Assembly: GCA_002366645.1 (NCBI GenBank)
Contig: DFBM01000195.1
Coordinates: 1-12,412, forward strand
Reading direction: 5' to 3'
Origin: Rhodobacterales bacterium UBA3080
GTDB lineage: Bacteria > Pseudomonadota > Alphaproteobacteria > Rhodobacterales > Rhodobacteraceae
DNA: 12,412 nucleotides
Shown here one piece after another: positions 1 through 7,462 of this stretch (positions are counted from its first letter, which is position 1; each line of letters starts with the position of its first letter). A program made the translations under genes and the position numbers. The notes under the pieces were generated by a model. That model made no database searches and was not told the DNA's origin. It saw only the letters and a list, made by a program, of their open reading frames with translations.

Positions 1-351
1 ACCACATACAATCGACATGGTTGGGCCGTCGGGGCCGATGGTGAAGCTAAGGCTACAATCCGGATCCGCAGGTGTACCGCCCGACTCTGGTGCTGCGGTC
101 AAATATCCGGAACTTACCCAGCCACTTGGCCCTGCGTGCTCAATATAGCACCAACCGTTGGCTTCACATTCGGTTATCTCGACAATCTCACCCGCGTATA
201 GCGTGTCGACAACACCGAAACTCGTGCCCGGCCCAGACCTGACGTTGAGTGACGTGGTCGACGCAGCTTCAACTGCGGACGCTGCGTTTGCTGTTGAAAA
301 AATACTCAGGGCCGCAACGGCGGCAATCATCACATAACGAATCAAGGTCAT
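1..351 (-). CDS. Secreted bacterial SH3-domain protein (3' end outside window)
   Basis: The gene starts at 351 and reads leftwards off the window edge; 117 codons are visible with no stop. Residues 1-23 form a signal peptide: a short basic start (MTLIRY), a hydrophobic core and an ANA or ASA cleavage site near 23-26. Residues about 32-84 match a bacterial SH3 (SH3b) domain, with the typical LNVRSGPGTSF opening, a GW pair in the middle and a closing GWVSSGYL. Such domains usually bind peptidoglycan or other envelope ligands, so the protein is expected in the periplasm or at the cell wall. Four cysteines (62, 68, 99, 116) could form disulfides there. After the SH3b domain comes a Gly/Pro/Ser linker and the start of an unidentified segment. 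The start is supported by AAGGGAGA about 7 nt upstream; an ATG 5 nt further upstream leads straight to a stop (ATG TTA TGA). The partner ligand cannot be told from the sequence. Confidence 0.85.
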   Translation of the reverse strand, partial: MTLIRYVMIAAVAALSIFSTANAASAVEAASTTSLNVRSGPGTSFGVVDTLYAGEIVEITECEANGWCYIEHAGPSGWVSSGYLTAAPESGGTPADPDCSLSFTIGPDGPTMSIVCG

Positions 352-435
352 AACATTTCTCCCTTAAATAAATGAGCGCATCTTCAAAATAAAGATACCG
401 CCAATTGCCGAGGTGAGTCGGAAAATGACACCTTC

Positions 436-477
436 AGTTTATCAGGGTAACGATTGGCGAAAGTTGCGTTAGATCAA
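436..477 (-). promoter_or_regulatory. Candidate FNR/FixK-type class II promoter for the SH3-domain gene
   Basis: On the minus strand TTGATCTAACGCAA (464-477) fits the FNR/FixK pattern TTG(A/C)-N6-(T/G)CAA on its reverse strand; one half-site (TTGAT) is perfect and the other (CGCAA) is degenerate. Downstream on the minus strand lies an extended -10 element, TG-A-TAAACT, whose hexamer is at 436-441. A transcription start at about 429 would put the centre of the dyad at -41.5, the classical position for FNR activation from a class II promoter. The leader to the ATG at 351 would be about 78 nt. The spacing agreement is seen in the sequence; regulation by an oxygen-responsive FnrL or FixK protein is inference. 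Confidence 0.35.
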
Positions 478-550
478 TGAAACTCGCAAATTGGAAACGA
501 CCGCAGGCATCCGGAGGTATGTCGCAGAAAAGACCACCGCCGATACTTTT

Positions 551-1474
551 TTACCCGTGTGGGGTCATAACTTTGCGTTGTTTTGACCGCTCAAGTCCCA
601 GCTTGCCTTCTCGCCAGATGATTAGCACACCGGCGGCGACGACGAGAGCGGCACCGATCAGCATGACGAGGGTGGGAGTCTCGTTGAAGACGAAGTAACC
701 GATACCGAGTGCAAATATGATCGACACATACTCAAACGGCGCGATGACGGAGACATCCGCAAAACGATAGCTGCTTGTCAGTAAAATTTGCCCCAAACCG
801 CCAAACACTCCTGCCAAGATCAACAAAATTGCTTCGCGTGGCGCGGGGATGACCCAACCGAAGGGGATGGTCAGCAGCGACAGCATAGTTGAGGTTAGAG
901 TGAAGTAAAAAACGATGGCCGAGGTTCTTTCGGTGAAAACCATTTTACGTATGAAAACCTGCGCCAACGCGGCGCAGCCTGCACCCATAAGAACCACCAC
1001 GGCCCCGAGGGCTTCGCGGCTGTGCATACTGCTGTTCGAAAATGCCTCTAGCCTTGGCGACAAAACGATAAGGACGCCAACCAGACCAAGTGCAACTGCG
1101 CTCAAACGAAACAACTTAACCTGCTCGCCAAGGAACATCGCGGCGAAGATTACGGTTAGCAGCGGAGCAGCGTAACCAATTGCCGTCACTTCGGGTAGCG
1201 GCAGCAATCCCAGCCCCGTGAACCCCAATCCCATCGCGAGAGTACCAACCAGTCCGCGCCAGACGTGTTTCATCGGGTCCGAGGTTTTCAAACCGGTCCT
1301 TAGTTCCTTGCGTGACCAGAGCCAGATCAGGGTGACGGGCAAGGCAAAAAACGACCGGAAGAACACCGCTTCACCGGGTGGAACGTGCGTAGAGGTGGCT
1401 TTGATCAGACTCGACATCAGCAAAAAGGTCGTTACGGATGCGATTTTAAGCAGTATGGCGCGAAAGGGCTGCAT
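551..1474 (-). CDS. EamA/DMT-family transporter
   Basis: A 307-residue inner-membrane protein of the drug/metabolite transporter superfamily, made of two EamA repeats of about five membrane helices each. The first repeat ends around residue 140 and holds the family motif APLLTVIFAAMFLGEQ (103-118). The second repeat carries the matching APFEYVSIIFALGIGYFVFNE segment (245-265). Hydrophobic stretches fit ten helices, with a short basic cytoplasmic tail (KLGLERSKQRKV). Family members export or import small metabolites such as amino acids, nucleosides or organic ions; the substrate cannot be predicted here. The length is normal for the family. The gene diverges from yejA across a 189-bp gap and ends 199 bp before the SH3 gene on the same strand. 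The start at 1474 has only a weak AAGG about 8 nt upstream. No terminator hairpin is visible after the stop. Confidence 0.9.
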   Translation of the reverse strand: MQPFRAILLKIASVTTFLLMSSLIKATSTHVPPGEAVFFRSFFALPVTLIWLWSRKELRTGLKTSDPMKHVWRGLVGTLAMGLGFTGLGLLPLPEVTAIGYAAPLLTVIFAAMFLGEQVKLFRLSAVALGLVGVLIVLSPRLEAFSNSSMHSREALGAVVVLMGAGCAALAQVFIRKMVFTERTSAIVFYFTLTSTMLSLLTIPFGWVIPAPREAILLILAGVFGGLGQILLTSSYRFADVSVIAPFEYVSIIFALGIGYFVFNETPTLVMLIGAALVVAAGVLIIWREGKLGLERSKQRKVMTPHG

Positions 1475-1528
1475 TGGTTTGCCTTGGGTGAAAGGGGTGC
1501 GTTGCGTTAGCTAATGGGAAATGGTTGT

Positions 1529-1550
1529 CGAAAGATACCTGAATCTTTCG
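1529..1550. promoter_or_regulatory. Perfect inverted repeat in the divergent EamA/yejA intergenic region (candidate operator)
   Basis: CGAAAGAT-N6-ATCTTTCG is a perfect 8-bp dyad with a 6-bp spacer. It sits 55 nt upstream of the EamA start and 114 nt upstream of the yejA start. No T-run follows on either strand, so a Rho-independent terminator is unlikely. A dimeric repressor or activator site serving one or both divergent promoters is the simplest reading, but no regulator gene lies nearby and no convincing -35/-10 pair was found. Confidence 0.35.
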
Positions 1551-1569
1551 GCGCGCCAAATATTCGCAC

Positions 1570-1588
1570 ACGCAATTGTATCTTGCGT
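1570..1588. promoter_or_regulatory. Second short inverted repeat upstream of yejA
   Basis: ACGCAA-N7-TTGCGT is a perfect 6-bp dyad with a 7-bp spacer, 20 bp to the right of the 8-bp dyad and 76 nt before the yejA start. It could be another regulator site or a small hairpin in the yejA leader. Arms this short also occur by chance. Confidence 0.2.
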
Positions 1589-1650
1589 AACCTCGGTCGG
1601 CAGCTTTACCATCCACACAGCACGGACGTATTTGGTCCTGAGTGGATATT

Positions 1651-1654
1651 GGAG
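1651..1654 (+). promoter_or_regulatory. Ribosome binding site fixing the yejA start
   Basis: GGAG lies 9 nt before the ATG at 1664. This choice places a normal signal peptide near the N-terminus. The alternative in-frame ATG at 1514 would add 50 residues that look like translated intergenic DNA. Confidence 0.6.
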
Positions 1655-1663
1655 AACAGCGCG

Positions 1664-3562
1664 ATGATTTCGAACAAAAGCAATGTCTTGACGCAGGCAA
1701 CCAGAATATCACCGGATCGCAACGTGTCACGCAGCTGGCTGGCACTGGGATTGACGGTAATTTTTCTGGCGTTCGCTACTTTCGCCAGCGCACAGGAAGT
1801 CATCAAATCCTATGGAATTTCGAAATTCGGAGAACTGAAATACGCCGAAGATTTCGCCCATCTCGATTACGTTAATCCGGATGCACCCAAAGGCGGTGAG
1901 TATTCGACATGGGCGTTCGGGTCATTCGACTCGATGCATCCTTACGTCACCAAGGGTAATTCCGCGATTGGTGCCAGCATCCAGTTTGAATCGCTGATGG
2001 TTGGAACCTCGGACGAGCCGGATTCTATGTATGGTTTGCTGGCCGAGAGTCTCGAATACCCAACCGATTATGCTTGGGTTGTTTTTAACCTGCGCCCCGA
2101 GGCAAAGTTTTCGGACGGCACGCCTGTGACGGCTGACGATGTGGTGTTTTCGCAAAACATTCTGGCCGAGAAAGGAATTCCTTCGATCCAGACATTCTTT
2201 GCCGAGGCATTTGAATCCGTTGAAGCCCTCGATACCCATCGCGTCAAATTCACATTCACTGAACCGTCCGAAACCAACGACATGGTGATGCAAGCCGCCA
2301 GCACAACGGTGTTTTCAAAAGCATGGTGGGAAGGGCGCGACTTTGCGGATTCCACGCTGGATGCCCCGATGGGGTCTTCCGAGTATATTCTGGAAAGCAT
2401 GGATGTCGGCAAAACCGTCATATACCGCCGCCGCGACGATTATTGGGGTAAAGACCTGCCGATTAACGTCGGGCGCAGCAATTTCGACACGCTGCGGTTC
2501 GAATATTACGCCGATCCGACCGCCGCGTTCGAGGGTTTCAAGGCCGGAGAGACGCATTTCCGGACCGAAAACTCCTCGTTGAAGTGGGCACAGGACTACA
2601 ATTTCCCGGCGGTCGAAAAGGGCTGGGTCAGCAAAGTGGAACTACCTGACGGCAATCTAGGATCTGCACAAGGATTCTTCTATAACCTCCGCAGTGCCCC
2701 GTTTGACGACATCAACGTTCGAGAGGCATTGGGCATGATGTTTAACTTCGAATGGTCAAACCAGACGCTGTTCTTCGGGCTATATGAACGTGTCGACAGT
2801 TTTTATGAAAACTCGGTTCTAGAAGCGCAGGGCACAATTCCTGATGACGAGCGCGTGATACTGGAGCCGTTCAAAGAGTATTTCCCTGAAAGCTTGTTCG
2901 CCGAGGCTGCACAATCACCGACAGTTTCTGGTACACAACAGCTGGATCGTGCACAGGTACGTGCGGCTGGCGCGTTGCTGGATGCATCGGGATGGTTGGT
3001 CGGTGACGACGGTATGCGCCGTAATGCCGAAGGCACGGTGTTGGCGATTGAAGTCCTGAACTACACACCAGCATTCGATCGGATCATCAACCCATATATC
3101 GAAAACCTCAAAAAGCTTGGCATCGACGCGACCCATACGCGTGTCGACAGTGCACAATACACCGAGCGTCGCCGCAGCCATGATTTCGATATGCTGGTCT
3201 CGACTTACGGCAACTCGCTTACACCGGGCCTCGGGATCAAGCAGTGGTATGGCAGTGAAAATGCTGACGTTGCCTCGCGCAACATTGCCGGGCTGAAAAA
3301 CGAAGGCATCGATGCGCTACTGGAAATCGTAATTGCTTCGGAAACGCGCGACGAGTTGAACCTGAACACCCGTGCGTTAGATCGGGCGTTGCGGTCGTTG
3401 CATATCTGGGTGCCGCAATGGTTTAAGGACGTGCACACGGTGGCATATCTTGATGTTTATCGCCATCCGGACAACCTGCCGCCGTTCTCGCTCGGGGATA
3501 CGGATTTCTGGTGGTATGATGCTGAACGCGCAGCCGAGCTAAAAGCCGCAGGAGCGTTCTGA
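1664..3562 (+). CDS. yejA: YejA-like ABC transporter substrate-binding protein (SBP family 5)
   Basis: A 632-residue periplasmic solute-binding protein that captures peptides and delivers them to the YejBE permease. The N-terminus is a somewhat long signal peptide: a polar stretch to about residue 23, a hydrophobic core at 25-40, and cleavage expected after ASA (43), leaving a mature protein starting QEVIKSYG. The family 5 signature is clear: NPDAPKGGEYSTWAFGSFDS (71-90) and AKFSDGTPVTADDVVFS (147-163). The C-terminus DTDFWWYDAERAAEL is typical of YejA. E. coli YejA is of similar size. Known roles of Yej systems include uptake of microcin C and other peptides, murein peptide recycling in Agrobacterium (with a dedicated binding protein), and resistance to host antimicrobial peptides in Brucella and Sinorhizobium. 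The substrate here is not known. The gene leads the operon, with yejB starting 6 nt after its stop. Confidence 0.93.
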   Translation: MISNKSNVLTQATRISPDRNVSRSWLALGLTVIFLAFATFASAQEVIKSYGISKFGELKYAEDFAHLDYVNPDAPKGGEYSTWAFGSFDSMHPYVTKGNSAIGASIQFESLMVGTSDEPDSMYGLLAESLEYPTDYAWVVFNLRPEAKFSDGTPVTADDVVFSQNILAEKGIPSIQTFFAEAFESVEALDTHRVKFTFTEPSETNDMVMQAASTTVFSKAWWEGRDFADSTLDAPMGSSEYILESMDVGKTVIYRRRDDYWGKDLPINVGRSNFDTLRFEYYADPTAAFEGFKAGETHFRTENSSLKWAQDYNFPAVEKGWVSKVELPDGNLGSAQGFFYNLRSAPFDDINVREALGMMFNFEWSNQTLFFGLYERVDSFYENSVLEAQGTIPDDERVILEPFKEYFPESLFAEAAQSPTVSGTQQLDRAQVRAAGALLDASGWLVGDDGMRRNAEGTVLAIEVLNYTPAFDRIINPYIENLKKLGIDATHTRVDSAQYTERRRSHDFDMLVSTYGNSLTPGLGIKQWYGSENADVASRNIAGLKNEGIDALLEIVIASETRDELNLNTRALDRALRSLHIWVPQWFKDVHTVAYLDVYRHPDNLPPFSLGDTDFWWYDAERAAELKAAGAF

Positions 3563-3568
3563 TAAGGT

Positions 3569-4657
3569 ATGGGTGCCTATATACTTCGACGACTAATGCT
3601 CATAATCCCGACATTGCTCGGGATTATGGTGATCAATTTTGCGATGGTGCAATTCTTGCCCGGCGGTCCGATCGAGCAGGTCATCGCGCAGTTGGAACAC
3701 TCCGGTGATCCGCTAGACAGAATTGGCGGTGACGGCAGTGACGCCGGCATCACCACCCAAAGTGGCGAGGAATCCAAGTATCAGGGTGCGAGGGGGCTGC
3801 CGCCGGAGTTCATCGAGAAACTCGAGGTCCAGTTCGGATTTGACAAGCCGCCGTTGGAACGTTTCTTGCGGATGATGAAAAGCTATATCACCTTCGATTT
3901 CGGCGAGAGCTATTTCCGCTCCATTTCGGTGCTCGATCTGGTGTTGGAGAAAATGCCCGTATCGATTTCCTTGGGCCTGTGGTCGACTTTAATTGCTTAT
4001 ATGGTCGCCATCCCGCTTGGCATTCGCAAAGCCACGCGCGAAGGATCAAGGTTTGATACTTGGAGCTCAGCGGTTCTAATCGCGGCTTACGCCATCCCCG
4101 GCTTTTTGTTTGCAATTATGCTGGTCGTACTGTTCGCAGGTGGGTCCTATTGGCGGATATTTCCATTGCGGGGATTAACGTCGAATAATTTTGCCGACCT
4201 CGGATTGTTGGGGCAAATCAAGGACTACTTCTGGCATATCACGCTGCCGGTTCTGGCTGGAAGTATCGGTGCATTTACCGGCCTTTCCATGTTGACGAAA
4301 AACTCGTTTCTGGACGAAATCAAGAAGCAATACGTTGTAACGGCCCGCGCCAAAGGTTTACCGGAACGGCGCGTGTTGTATGGGCACGTCTTTCGCAATG
4401 CCATGTTGATTGTTATCGCCGGCTTCCCCGGTATTTTCATCAGCGTATTTTTTGGCGGCTCCCTGATTATCGAGACGATATTCTCGCTGGATGGTTTGGG
4501 GCGCTTGGGGTTTGATGCAGCGATTACGCGTGACTATCCGGTCATGTTCGGCACCCTGTTTTTCTTCACGCTCTTGGGGCTGGTCATCAAACTTGTCTCG
4601 GATTTGACTTATGTCTGGATTGATCCACGCATTGATTTCGAGAGCAGGCAGGCATGA
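3569..4657 (+). CDS. yejB: YejB-like ABC transporter permease
   Basis: A 362-residue inner-membrane permease, one half of the channel of the Yej peptide importer. The opening MGAYILRRLMLIIPTLLGIM and the following NFAMVQFLPGGP are hallmark YejB/DppB-type sequences, with the first helix at about 8-28. A hydrophilic periplasmic stretch at about 33-120 precedes the other helices (about 133-152, 168-190, 223-243, 279-300, 325-345). The EAA loop that docks on the ATPase is visible at 247-279 (FLDEIKKQYVVTARAKGLPE, then RNA). Its length matches E. coli YejB closely. The start follows the yejA stop by 6 nt and has only a weak close AAGG, so translation is probably coupled to yejA. The stop overlaps the yejE start as ATGA. 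Confidence 0.95.
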   Translation: MGAYILRRLMLIIPTLLGIMVINFAMVQFLPGGPIEQVIAQLEHSGDPLDRIGGDGSDAGITTQSGEESKYQGARGLPPEFIEKLEVQFGFDKPPLERFLRMMKSYITFDFGESYFRSISVLDLVLEKMPVSISLGLWSTLIAYMVAIPLGIRKATREGSRFDTWSSAVLIAAYAIPGFLFAIMLVVLFAGGSYWRIFPLRGLTSNNFADLGLLGQIKDYFWHITLPVLAGSIGAFTGLSMLTKNSFLDEIKKQYVVTARAKGLPERRVLYGHVFRNAMLIVIAGFPGIFISVFFGGSLIIETIFSLDGLGRLGFDAAITRDYPVMFGTLFFFTLLGLVIKLVSDLTYVWIDPRIDFESRQA

Positions 4658-5775
4658 AGCTAACAACATTGCAACGCCGCCGCTTGTCCAATTTCCGCGC
4701 TAACCGCCGCGCGTTGTGGAGCCTGTGGATATTCTCGACCCTGTTTATCTTGTCGCTATTCGCCGAACTGATCGCCAATGACCATCCGTTGCTGGTGTCC
4801 TATAAAGGCGAGCTCCATGTACCGGTTTTCAACTTTTATTCCGAGGCGGATTTTGGTGGCGATTACCGGACGGAAGCCAGTTACGCCGATCCCGAATTAC
4901 AGTGCCTTATCGTGACCGGCGGGTTGGCGGATGCGTGCTTTGTAGGACCTGATGCCGCCAAACAAGTGATTGCAGACGCTGAAGACGGAGAGCTGAATGG
5001 CGCACTGATCGACAAGGGCTGGATGCTTTGGCCGCTGATCCGTTATAATTTCAATACAGTCGATACCTACAATGTTAAGACCGCACCTGGTGCGCCCGAT
5101 CGCTACCACTGGTTGGGCACCGACGATCAGGCCCGTGATGTGTTGGCGCGTATCATCTATGGGTTCCGTATCTCGATAATTTTCGCAATCATTGTTTCGA
5201 TTTCAACGTCGGTTCTAGGCATCATCGCGGGAGCGGCGCAGGGTTATTATGGCGGTCTGTTTGATCTGCTGTTCCAGCGCTTTACCGAGATCTGGGGCTC
5301 GCTGCCTAGCCTTTACATCATCATTATCCTGTCGGCGATTTTCAACATGAGTTTTTGGCTGCTTATACTGATAATTGTTGCCTTCGGTTGGGGCGCACTG
5401 GACGGCGTTGTTCGGGCCGAGTTTTTGCGCGCCAGAAACTTCGAATACGTCCGCGCGGCCCGCGCGCTCGGAGTGCCGGATCGCGTTATCATTTTCCGCC
5501 ATGTCCTGCCTAACGCGATGGTGGCGACGCTGACCATGTTGCCGTTTATTATCACCGGCACGATAGGCGCGCTCGCTGGTCTGGATTTTCTGGGGTTCGG
5601 ACTGCCTTCGTCGTATCCCTCGCTGGGTGAATTGACGTTGCAGGCCAAATCCAACCTGAACTCGCCTTGGCTCGGGTTTTCGGCGTTTTTCACTTTCACG
5701 ATTATGCTATCGCTTTTGGTGTTTATTTTCGAAGGCGTGCGCGACGCGTTTGACCCCAGAAAGACCTTCCAATGA
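4654..5775 (+). CDS. yejE: YejE-like ABC transporter permease
   Basis: A 373-residue inner-membrane permease that pairs with YejB. Residues 1-24 are basic and polar, followed by a first helix at 24-41 and the YejE-typical ELIANDHPLLVSYKGE (38-53), then NFYSEADFGGDYR (60-72). After a periplasmic region, WLGTDDQARDVLARIIYG (153-170) opens the permease domain. The EAA loop lies at 254-288 (RAEFLRARNFEYVRAARALG, then RHVLPNA), and the protein ends with the typical EGVRDAFDPRK. Compared with my memory of E. coli YejE, about 30 extra residues sit in the periplasmic region (roughly 81-119) and contain two cysteines (84, 95). The gene overlaps yejB by ATGA and yejF by ATGA, which indicates tight translational coupling. 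Confidence 0.95.
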   Translation: MKLTTLQRRRLSNFRANRRALWSLWIFSTLFILSLFAELIANDHPLLVSYKGELHVPVFNFYSEADFGGDYRTEASYADPELQCLIVTGGLADACFVGPDAAKQVIADAEDGELNGALIDKGWMLWPLIRYNFNTVDTYNVKTAPGAPDRYHWLGTDDQARDVLARIIYGFRISIIFAIIVSISTSVLGIIAGAAQGYYGGLFDLLFQRFTEIWGSLPSLYIIIILSAIFNMSFWLLILIIVAFGWGALDGVVRAEFLRARNFEYVRAARALGVPDRVIIFRHVLPNAMVATLTMLPFIITGTIGALAGLDFLGFGLPSSYPSLGELTLQAKSNLNSPWLGFSAFFTFTIMLSLLVFIFEGVRDAFDPRKTFQ

Positions 5776-7373
5776 GCGTGCCGATCCTGAGCATCAACAA
5801 CTTGACCGTCCGGTTTGGCGACGCCGAAGACGTTGTCCGACGTGTGAGCTTCGAGGTGCACGCAGGAGAAACCGTGGCGATTGTAGGCGAAAGCGGCTCA
5901 GGGAAGTCCGTAACCGCCCTGTCGACTGTATCGCTGCTGCCGGACAACGCGTCGGTTAGCGGTAGCGTCAAGTTTCGTGAAGAAGAACTGCTGGGGGCTG
6001 GCCAAAAACCCCTGCAGCGTATTCGTGGCAACGACATCAGCTTCATTTTTCAGGAGCCGATGACTTCGCTCAACCCGCTACACACCATCGAAAAGCAGAT
6101 CACCGAGAGTTTGACCCTGCATCAGGGGTTATCGGGCTCCAAGGCGCGGGCGCGTGTGGTGGAACTGATGGAAAAGGTCGGCATAGAAAATCCCGAAACA
6201 AGGCTTGGCGCATATCCCCACCAGCTATCAGGCGGTCAACGTCAGCGGATCATGATCGCGATGGCCTTGGCGAACGCGCCAAGTTTGTTGATCGCGGACG
6301 AGCCCACCACTTCGCTAGACGTAACAATTCAGGCGCAGATACTGGAACTTTTGTCTAATTTGCAGCGTGATGAGGGCATGGGAATGCTGTTTATCACCCA
6401 CGATCTGAATATTGTGCGGCGCGTTGCTGACCGGGTCTGTGTGATGAAAGACGGAGAGATTGTCGAAGCCGGCCCTACCACAGAAATTTTTGCGACCCCT
6501 CAACACCCCTACACCCAAAAACTTTTGGCTGCTGGTGCCAGCGGGCAGCCGGAGCCTGTTCCGAAAGATACAAAGGTGGTTCTCAAAACTACCGATTTGC
6601 GTGTCTGGTTTCCGATCAAGCGCGGATTACTCCGACGTACGGTTGGCCATGTCAAAGCCGTGAACAAGGCGGATTTTACTGTTTCCGAAGGCGAGACACT
6701 TGGCATCGTCGGGGAAAGCGGGTCGGGGAAAACTACAATCGCGCTGGCGATAATGCGGCTGATCTCGTCAGAAGGCGGGATTCGCTTCAACGGGCAAAAT
6801 ATTGACGGCCTTAGAAATGCCGAAATGCAGCCTTTGCGAAAAGACATTCAAATCGTATTTCAGGACCCTTTCGGTTCGCTTTCTCCGCGTATGACAGTCG
6901 AACAGATCATTGCCGAAGGTTTGGGCGTGCACGGGGTCGGAGAAGGGCAAAACCTTCGCCAACTCGTAGACGATATCATGATCGAGGTTGGTCTGGACCC
7001 TGAAATGGCCGAACGGTATCCGCATGAGTTTTCGGGAGGTCAGCGCCAACGGATTGCCATTGCCCGTGCCATGATTTTGCGCCCGAAACTGCTGGTGCTG
7101 GACGAACCGACCTCGGCACTGGATATGACCGTCCAGTCGCAAATCGTTGATTTGTTGCGGGAATTGCAGCGAAAATACCGGTTGGCGTATCTGTTTATCA
7201 GCCATGACCTGAAGGTTGTACGGGCGCTTTCACATAAGGTTTTGGTGATGAAGCAGGGCGATATCGTAGAGTCTGGCGATACCCAACAAATTTTCAACAA
7301 TCCGCAGACGGATTACACACGCGACCTCATGGCTGCCGCTTTGGATTTGGCGGCTAAGGAAGGCGATGCCTGA
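5772..7373 (+). CDS. yejF: YejF-like ABC transporter ATP-binding protein, two ATPase domains
   Basis: A 533-residue cytoplasmic protein with two fused ATPase domains that power the YejBE channel. Domain 1: Walker A GESGSGKS (39-46), Q-loop FQEP (93-96), signature LSGGQ (152-156), Walker B LLIADEP (172-178), switch His 210. It is followed by an OppD-type PQHPYTQKLLAA segment (243-254). Domain 2: Walker A GESGSGKT (314-321), FQDP (363-366), signature FSGGQ (420-424), Walker B LLVLDEP (440-446), switch His 478. Both sites look intact. The length matches E. coli YejF. It is the last of the four yej genes. Its end overlaps a possible small ORF by 8 nt, and the M16 protease gene starts 89 nt after its stop. 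Confidence 0.95.
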   Translation: MSVPILSINNLTVRFGDAEDVVRRVSFEVHAGETVAIVGESGSGKSVTALSTVSLLPDNASVSGSVKFREEELLGAGQKPLQRIRGNDISFIFQEPMTSLNPLHTIEKQITESLTLHQGLSGSKARARVVELMEKVGIENPETRLGAYPHQLSGGQRQRIMIAMALANAPSLLIADEPTTSLDVTIQAQILELLSNLQRDEGMGMLFITHDLNIVRRVADRVCVMKDGEIVEAGPTTEIFATPQHPYTQKLLAAGASGQPEPVPKDTKVVLKTTDLRVWFPIKRGLLRRTVGHVKAVNKADFTVSEGETLGIVGESGSGKTTIALAIMRLISSEGGIRFNGQNIDGLRNAEMQPLRKDIQIVFQDPFGSLSPRMTVEQIIAEGLGVHGVGEGQNLRQLVDDIMIEVGLDPEMAERYPHEFSGGQRQRIAIARAMILRPKLLVLDEPTSALDMTVQSQIVDLLRELQRKYRLAYLFISHDLKVVRALSHKVLVMKQGDIVESGDTQQIFNNPQTDYTRDLMAAALDLAAKEGDA

Positions 7374-7461
7374 CGTGATGACAGACATTCACAGTTCCGT
7401 TCTGAAGGTTGATCTGAAACAGGCACTGATTACACTGCAAATACCGCTAACGGAGAACTAA
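7366..7461 (+). CDS. Possible 31-residue small ORF between yejF and the M16 gene
   Basis: An ATG at 7366 opens a 31-codon frame that overlaps the yejF stop by 8 nt and ends with TAA at 7459-7461, one nucleotide before the next ATG. A strong ribosome-binding sequence AAGGAAGG (7356-7363) precedes it, its AAGGA part 5 nt from the ATG. The peptide begins MPDVMTDIHSSVLKVDLKQA and ends TLQIPLTEN. It has no cysteine, no signal peptide and no clear membrane helix. I do not recognise it. It may be a real coupled small protein, a translational bridge from yejF to the protease genes, or chance. A second in-frame ATG at 7378 is possible. Confidence 0.3.
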   Translation: MPDVMTDIHSSVLKVDLKQALITLQIPLTEN

Positions 7462-7462
7462 G

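Noticed and set aside
380..396. ATCTT-N7-AAGAT inverted repeat upstream of the SH3 gene
   Set aside because: Five AT-rich base pairs in an AT-rich leader; neither a stable hairpin nor a T-run.
463..1510. Exact 10-mer GTTGCGTTAG at 463-472 and 1501-1510, flanking the EamA gene
   Set aside because: Too short to be a mobile-element boundary; no transposase or target duplication is visible, and a 10-mer match within 12 kb can be chance.
1514..1663. N-terminal extension of yejA to an ATG at 1514
   Set aside because: The 50 extra residues look unlike protein, would bury the signal peptide, and cover the dyads; the ATG at 1664 has a GGAG site and places the signal peptide correctly.
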